From Clostridiales bacterium (lineage in GTDB: Bacteria; Bacillota; Clostridia; Oscillospirales; CAG-272): a stretch of 47,469 bases of DNA. The stretch lies in contig JAAWQR010000020.1 in NCBI GenBank assembly GCA_022800625.1, positions 1 to 47,469 of the forward strand, in the 5' to 3' direction. Positions within the stretch are counted from its first letter, which is position 1; each line of letters opens with the position of its first letter. Both the position numbers and the translations under genes were made by a program. This document shows, one piece after another, positions 43,004 through 47,469 of the stretch. The notes under the pieces are model-generated. The model was not told where the DNA came from. It saw only the letters and a list, made by a program, of their open reading frames with translations, and ran no database searches.

Positions 43004-44020
43004 ATGAAAGAAAAACTCTTAAAGATTGCAGAGGAAGCGTCGTCTGCTATTGATGCGGCGGGCGCTGATCTCGAAGCGCTGAGGATAAAATACCTCGGCA
43101 AAAAAGGAGAACTGACCGCTGTGCTCCGAGGTATGGGTGCGCTGTCTGCTGAAGAACGTCCCGTTATCGGTCAGTTGGCAAATGAAGTCCGTGCTAAGAT
43201 TGAGGCTAAGATCGAAGCGGGACGCGAAGCCGCACGTGCGCGTGAGCTTGAGGCAAAGCTGGCATCCGAAAAAATCGATGTCACCGTTCCCGGGCATAAA
43301 ACACCCGTCGGCGTTATGCACCCGATAAGCCTTGTACAGCGTCAGCTTGAGGAAATATTCCTCGGTATGGGCTATGAGATTGCCGAAGGACCTGAGGTAG
43401 AGCTTGATTACTATAATTTTCAGGCGCTGAATATTCCCGAAGATCACCCGGCGCGCGATACGCAGGATACATTCTATATCACAGACAATATTCTTCTCCG
43501 CTCTCAGACTTCCCCTGTTCAGGTAAGAACGATGGAGCAGAAAAAGCCGCCGATAAAAATTATTTCTCCCGGACGTGTTTACCGCTCGGACGCAGTTGAC
43601 GCTACTCACTCTCCGCTGTTCCATCAGCTTGAAGGACTTGTCGTAGATCGCGGAGTTACAATGGGCGATCTTAAAGGCACGCTTGAATCCTTTGCAAAAA
43701 CTATGTTCGGCGAGGATACAAGAATCCGCTTCCGTCCTCACCACTTTCCGTTCACAGAGCCGTCCGCCGAAGTTGATGTTTCATGCTTCGCTTGCGGCGG
43801 TAAAGGCTGCCGTCTCTGTAAAGGAGAAGGTTGGATAGAAATTCTCGGTTCGGGAATGGTTCATCCTAATGTACTGAAAAGCTGCGGAATCGATCCCGAT
43901 GAATACAGCGGTTTTGCATTCGGTATGGGTGTTGAGAGAATAGTGATGCTTAAGTATCACATTGACGACATGCGTTACCTGTATGAGAACGATGTGAGAT
44001 TTTTGCACCAGTTTAAATAA
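43004..44020 (+). CDS. pheS: Phenylalanine-tRNA ligase alpha subunit
   Basis: The product is 338 residues, typical for the short alpha subunit. An N-terminal coiled coil precedes the class II core: [40 protein letters not shown] (motif 2 region), [20 protein letters not shown] and [20 protein letters not shown] (motif 3). [17 protein letters not shown] is a Cys-rich insert also found in other Firmicutes. It charges tRNA-Phe with pheT. GAAAGGA lies 11 bases before the ATG. A T-box leader lies upstream. Confidence 0.97.
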   Translation: MKEKLLKIAEEASSAIDAAGADLEALRIKYLGKKGELTAVLRGMGALSAEERPVIGQLANEVRAKIEAKIEAGREAARARELEAKLASEKIDVTVPGHKTPVGVMHPISLVQRQLEEIFLGMGYEIAEGPEVELDYYNFQALNIPEDHPARDTQDTFYITDNILLRSQTSPVQVRTMEQKKPPIKIISPGRVYRSDAVDATHSPLFHQLEGLVVDRGVTMGDLKGTLESFAKTMFGEDTRIRFRPHHFPFTEPSAEVDVSCFACGGKGCRLCKGEGWIEILGSGMVHPNVLKSCGIDPDEYSGFAFGMGVERIVMLKYHIDDMRYLYENDVRFLHQFK

Positions 44021-44209
44021 TTCTGCGCGCAGTCTGAATAAAACATCTAAAAACATATATGTTTTATCAGGATTATGCTGCGGTAAGGCGGAAATTTCTT
44101 ATTAACAGATTCAACTTGCATAAAAAACTTATGCGATGGCACAGAAATTCCTATTCCTTAAAAACAAGAAAAGTAAAACAAATTCTAAAGAAAGATTTGG
44201 TCATAACCT

Positions 44210-46624
44210 ATGATATTATCAATGAAATGGCTTTCGGACTTCACTGATGTGTCCGATGTGTCAGTCAAAGAATATTGCGACAACATGACGCTTACAGGCT
44301 CTAAGGTTGAGGGATTTGAAACCCTCGGCGAGGAAATCTCAGGTGTTGTGGCAGGACGCATACTGAGCGTTACTCCACATACAAATTCGGATCACCTTGT
44401 CATTTGCAGCGTTGATATAGGAAAAGAAGATCCACTGCAAATTGTAACGGGAGCGAATAATGTATTCGCAGGTGCTGTAGTTCCCGTAGCTACCGACGGT
44501 TCTCGCCTTCCCGGCGGAATCAAGATAAAAAAAGGCAAGCTGCGCGGCGAAGTATCCGAAGGAATGCTTTGCTCGATAGCAGAACTTGGTCTGACAACTC
44601 ACGATATGCCCGGAGCTATTGAGGACGGAATCCTCATACTTAACGATTGCGGACTTAAAGATGCGCAGATCGGTGCAGATATTCACGATGTGCTGTTGCT
44701 CACCGACACTGCCGTAGAGTTTGAAATTACCTCAAACCGTCCGGACTGCCTGTCCGTGATCGGACTTGCACGTGAAAGCGCAGTTACTTTCGGAAAAGAA
44801 CTGAACATTCCTACACCCTCATTCGGAGAAGATGCGAACGACGGAGACGATATAAAAAACTACCTGTCAGTAAATATTAAAGCTCCCGAACATTGCATGA
44901 GATATTCTGCAAAGGTTGTCAAGAATGTAAAGATCGCACCTTCACCGCTGTGGCTGAGAATGAGACTTCGCGCGTCGGGTGTCCGTCCGATCAATAATAT
45001 CGTTGATATTACAAACTATATCATGCTCGAATACGGTCAGCCGATGCATGCGTTCGATTACTCATGCCTTGACGGCTCGCATATTATCGTGCGCCATGCT
45101 GAGGAAAACGAGGAATATGTGACTCTTGACAATATTAAGCATAACCTGAATTCGTCTATGCTCGTTATTGCCGATGAAAAGAAGCCCGTTGCTCTTGCAG
45201 GAGTTATGGGAGGTGCTAACAGCGGAATTTCAGATACGACCGCCACGGTAGTATTTGAGTCGGCTGTGTTCCATCCGGGTAACGTAAGACGGAGTGCACA
45301 GACTCTCGGCATGAGAACCGAATCTTCTTCCCGCTTTGAAAAGGGACTTGATCCCGAGAACACGATCTCCGCGCTTGCACGCGCATGTGAGCTGGTACGC
45401 GAGCTTGGAGCGGGAGAAGTTGTTGACGGACTTATTGACGTATATCCGACAAAAAAAGAAGCGGTAAAGCTGCTGCTTGACGCTGATATTATAAATAAAT
45501 TTCTCGGTGTAAATATAGAAAGCTCACGCATGGAGGAGATTCTTCTCTCACTCGGTTTCGGTGTGGAAGGGAATGAGATCATCGTTCCTTCGTGGAGAGA
45601 CGATGTCAGACTGATGCCCGATGTAGCTGAGGAAATTATCAGAATTTACGGGTACAACGATATTGAATCTACCGTTGACAGGGTATACGGCACGGGTATG
45701 AGAACTCCGTCGCAGGCGTTTGAAGTAAGGCTTCGCGATATGCTGCTCGGAATGGGACTTGACGAAATACAGACTTTCTCATTCATCAGTCCTAAATTCT
45801 ATGATAAGATAGGGATGAAAGCGGACGACATGCGCCGTAATTCCGTTACAATTAAAAATCCGCTCGGCGAGGATACATCTGTTATGAGAACGACTGTAAT
45901 ACCGTCGATGCTGAATGTACTTTCCGACAACAGCTCGGTTAAAAACCGTGATGTGACTCTCTTTGAGCTCGGAACTGTGTATATTCCGACTGAAGAGGGA
46001 AAACTGCCCGATGAGAGACGTAAAATCTCGCTTGGCTTCTACAAAAACGGCGAGAAGGGAACTGACGGATTCTACCGTATGAAGGGATATATTGAAGCTT
46101 TGACGGATATTGCAGGTATAGATAACGTGAAGTTTGAGTCATGCTCAGAGGACGCTGCGTTCCATCCGGGAAGATGTGCTGTAGTTTCCGTGAACTCACG
46201 TGAGCTCGGTATTTTCGGAGAAATACATCCGACCGTTGCGGCAAATTACGGTTTTACTGAGCAGGTTTATGTGTGTGAGCTTGACTTTAAGACTCTCTTT
46301 GAGGAAAAGCGCAAGGCTGTGGACTATAGACCAGTGCCGAAATATCCGGCAGTTGAACGCGACTTCTCATTTGTATGTGCGGAGAGCCTTGAAGTCGGTG
46401 CAATTGCTGAGGTTATGAAGGCAGCAGGCGGAAGACTTCTTGAATCGGTTGAACTGTTTGATGTTTACCGCGGACGTCAAGTCGGAGAGGGTATGAAGAG
46501 TGTTTCATTTGCGGTAATGCTCCGCGATCCCGAAAAGACGCTGACAGATGAAGAATCTGATAAGGTTGCCGAAAAGATACTGAAAGCTCTTGAAGAAAAG
46601 CTCGGTATTGCGCTGAGAGCGTGA
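44210..46624 (+). CDS. pheT: Phenylalanine-tRNA ligase beta subunit
   Basis: The product is 804 residues, full length. It begins MILSMKWLSDFTDVSDVSVK, has the tRNA-binding fold VVAGRILSVTPHTNSDHLVI, the B5 region LMPDVAEEIIRIYGYNDIES and the C-terminal anticodon-binding domain KYPAVERDFSFVCAESLEVG. It includes the editing B3/B4 domain. The ribosome binding site is weak. The 189-base gap after pheS holds no convincing gene. It forms the alpha2-beta2 enzyme with PheS under the same T-box. Confidence 0.97.
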   Translation: MILSMKWLSDFTDVSDVSVKEYCDNMTLTGSKVEGFETLGEEISGVVAGRILSVTPHTNSDHLVICSVDIGKEDPLQIVTGANNVFAGAVVPVATDGSRLPGGIKIKKGKLRGEVSEGMLCSIAELGLTTHDMPGAIEDGILILNDCGLKDAQIGADIHDVLLLTDTAVEFEITSNRPDCLSVIGLARESAVTFGKELNIPTPSFGEDANDGDDIKNYLSVNIKAPEHCMRYSAKVVKNVKIAPSPLWLRMRLRASGVRPINNIVDITNYIMLEYGQPMHAFDYSCLDGSHIIVRHAEENEEYVTLDNIKHNLNSSMLVIADEKKPVALAGVMGGANSGISDTTATVVFESAVFHPGNVRRSAQTLGMRTESSSRFEKGLDPENTISALARACELVRELGAGEVVDGLIDVYPTKKEAVKLLLDADIINKFLGVNIESSRMEEILLSLGFGVEGNEIIVPSWRDDVRLMPDVAEEIIRIYGYNDIESTVDRVYGTGMRTPSQAFEVRLRDMLLGMGLDEIQTFSFISPKFYDKIGMKADDMRRNSVTIKNPLGEDTSVMRTTVIPSMLNVLSDNSSVKNRDVTLFELGTVYIPTEEGKLPDERRKISLGFYKNGEKGTDGFYRMKGYIEALTDIAGIDNVKFESCSEDAAFHPGRCAVVSVNSRELGIFGEIHPTVAANYGFTEQVYVCELDFKTLFEEKRKAVDYRPVPKYPAVERDFSFVCAESLEVGAIAEVMKAAGGRLLESVELFDVYRGRQVGEGMKSVSFAVMLRDPEKTLTDEESDKVAEKILKALEEKLGIALRA

Positions 46625-46667
46625 ATATGTCGTTATTTCGGAAATTTTATGAAAGGAACAGCATAAT

Positions 46668-47231
46668 ATGGAACGCAAGAAGTATAAAATAAATATAGCG
46701 GGACTTGAGCGGGAGTTGACGATATGTCCGCTAAACGACAAACTGTCTATCGCAGGCTTCATCATGTTCGGAGATCCTGAGATCACTACTGCATGTGCCG
46801 AGGAACTGCTGAAAAAAGCTCCGAATCACGACTATATACTGACGGCAGAAGCAAAAGGAATTCCGCTGGCGCATGAAATGGCGCGTCTGTCGGGGAATCG
46901 CCGATACATGCTTGCAAGAAAAAAGCCAAAGCTTTACATGACGGATATCGTTGAGGTTGACGACCGTTCGATCACTACAAAGGGAGAGCAAAAGCTGTAT
47001 CTTGACGGCGCGGACGCGGCTCTTATGAAAGGTGCGAGAATACTGATCGTAGACGACGTGATTTCCACAGGAGAAAGTCTCGCGGCTCTTGAACGGCTTG
47101 TGAACACAGTCGGCGGTGAGATCGTGGGACGTATGACGGTTCTTGCCGAGGGAGATGCGGCAAAGAGAGAGGATATCGTATATCTTGAAGCCCTGCCGCT
47201 ATTTACACCAGACGGCGAGCCGATAGCATAA
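46668..47231 (+). CDS. Purine-type phosphoribosyltransferase (Apt/Xpt-like)
   Basis: The product is 187 residues. The PRPP-binding motif ILIVDDVISTGESLAAL is at about residues 125-141, and an early block DYILTAEAKGIPLAHEMARL is typical of adenine/xanthine phosphoribosyltransferases. It should join a purine base to PRPP. The base preference cannot be decided from sequence, and some relatives act as regulators. GAAAGGA lies about 14 bases before the ATG; it follows pheT after 43 bases and ends in a hairpin terminator. Confidence 0.87.
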   Translation: MERKKYKINIAGLERELTICPLNDKLSIAGFIMFGDPEITTACAEELLKKAPNHDYILTAEAKGIPLAHEMARLSGNRRYMLARKKPKLYMTDIVEVDDRSITTKGEQKLYLDGADAALMKGARILIVDDVISTGESLAALERLVNTVGGEIVGRMTVLAEGDAAKREDIVYLEALPLFTPDGEPIA

Positions 47232-47232
47232 C

Positions 47233-47272
47233 AAATAAAGCAGGGGATTTGCTTCCTCTGCTTTTATTTATC
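47233..47272 (+). terminator. Terminator after the phosphoribosyltransferase
   Basis: AAATAAAGCAG pairs with CTGCTTTTATTT around a short loop and the T-rich arm ends the transcript. The stem starts just after the stop codon. Confidence 0.8.
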
Positions 47273-47372
47273 TTTCAATCTAAAGCCGTGCAGTATGTGC
47301 GTAACCTCTTGTCGCACTTTTTGTTCGTGCCTACGTTCCGCTGCGCGGAAGTAGCGTGTGAATCCGTATATC

Positions 47373-47438
47373 GCACTTTCTTTTATAAAAGAAAGCCGCA
47401 TGTTCACGCCTATGGCGTGAAATGGCGCAAAGAAAATC
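47373..47438 (+). repeat. Dispersed palindromic repeat, copy B
   Basis: It contains CTTTCTTTTATAAAAGAAAG, then CCGCATG, TTCACGCC/GGCGTGAA around TAT, and ATGGCGCAAAGAAAATC. The order matches copy A at 42888-42962 read on the opposite strand. It is flanked by TTCCGC/GCGGAA (about 47335-47350) and a GC-rich hairpin at the window edge, whose end is cut off. Confidence 0.7.
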
Positions 47439-47469
47439 TTCCGGGGCTGCGCGCCCCCGAAGCCGCCCC

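Noticed and set aside
44059-44247. 62-codon frame before pheT
   Set aside because: It has no good ribosome binding site, is very basic and AT-driven, and overlaps the pheT start.
1-47469. CRISPR array, insertion sequence or integrase
   Set aside because: No regularly spaced repeats and no transposase or recombinase motifs were found in any frame examined.

Overview
The window looks like chromosomal DNA of a Clostridia-class Firmicute, most likely an uncultured Oscillospiraceae/Ruminococcaceae-type gut or rumen bacterium. The grounds are the complete Gram-positive ribosomal superoperon order (S10, spc and alpha clusters fused, with secY-adk-map-KOW-infA-rpmJ), zinc-binding forms of S14, S4, L36, L24 and Adk, strong AGGAGG ribosome binding sites, a phenylalanine T-box before pheST, a TrmK/NIF3 pair and frequent GTG/TTG starts. 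Taxonomy is inferred; no 16S gene is present.

Layout. 1-4.6 kb: tRNA-Asn followed by an AT-rich, decayed accessory segment with shredded gene remnants, an intact DUF5131 protein, a truncated AraC regulator abutting a truncated ABC exporter that carries a stop codon in its signature motif, and an unrecognised 345-residue protein. 4.6-8.2 kb: an intact heterodimeric ABC exporter with its own promoter and a palindrome at the -10. 8.4-15.6 kb: housekeeping and transport genes (Gfo/Idh/MocA oxidoreductase, lipoprotein, cyclophilin, OppA-type binding protein, RpiR regulator, RNHCP protein, small membrane ORF, RsuA/RluB pseudouridine synthase). 15.7-32.6 kb: a 31-gene ribosomal superoperon from rpsJ to rplQ, closed by a very strong terminator. 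Several spacers in it are unusually long and fold into nested helices.

32.7-35.2 kb (minus): an ECF sigma factor, a translationally coupled membrane anti-sigma candidate and a lipoprotein. The last two share a repeated extracellular domain, one copy in the anti-sigma protein and two in the lipoprotein. This is the best candidate for an undescribed system. 35.4-42.4 kb (minus): methyltransferase, NIF3, TrmK, DUF1858 protein, MurA, then a three-gene operon (unknown protein, RluA-type synthase, DUF3810 membrane metalloprotease-like protein). 42.5-47.2 kb (plus): T-box, pheS, pheT and a purine-type phosphoribosyltransferase. A dispersed palindromic repeat occurs in inverted orientation at about 42.9 and 47.4 kb, with a partial relative at 8.3 kb.

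Limits: all families were assigned by reading motifs, without database searches. RNA structures were paired by eye, with no covariation evidence.
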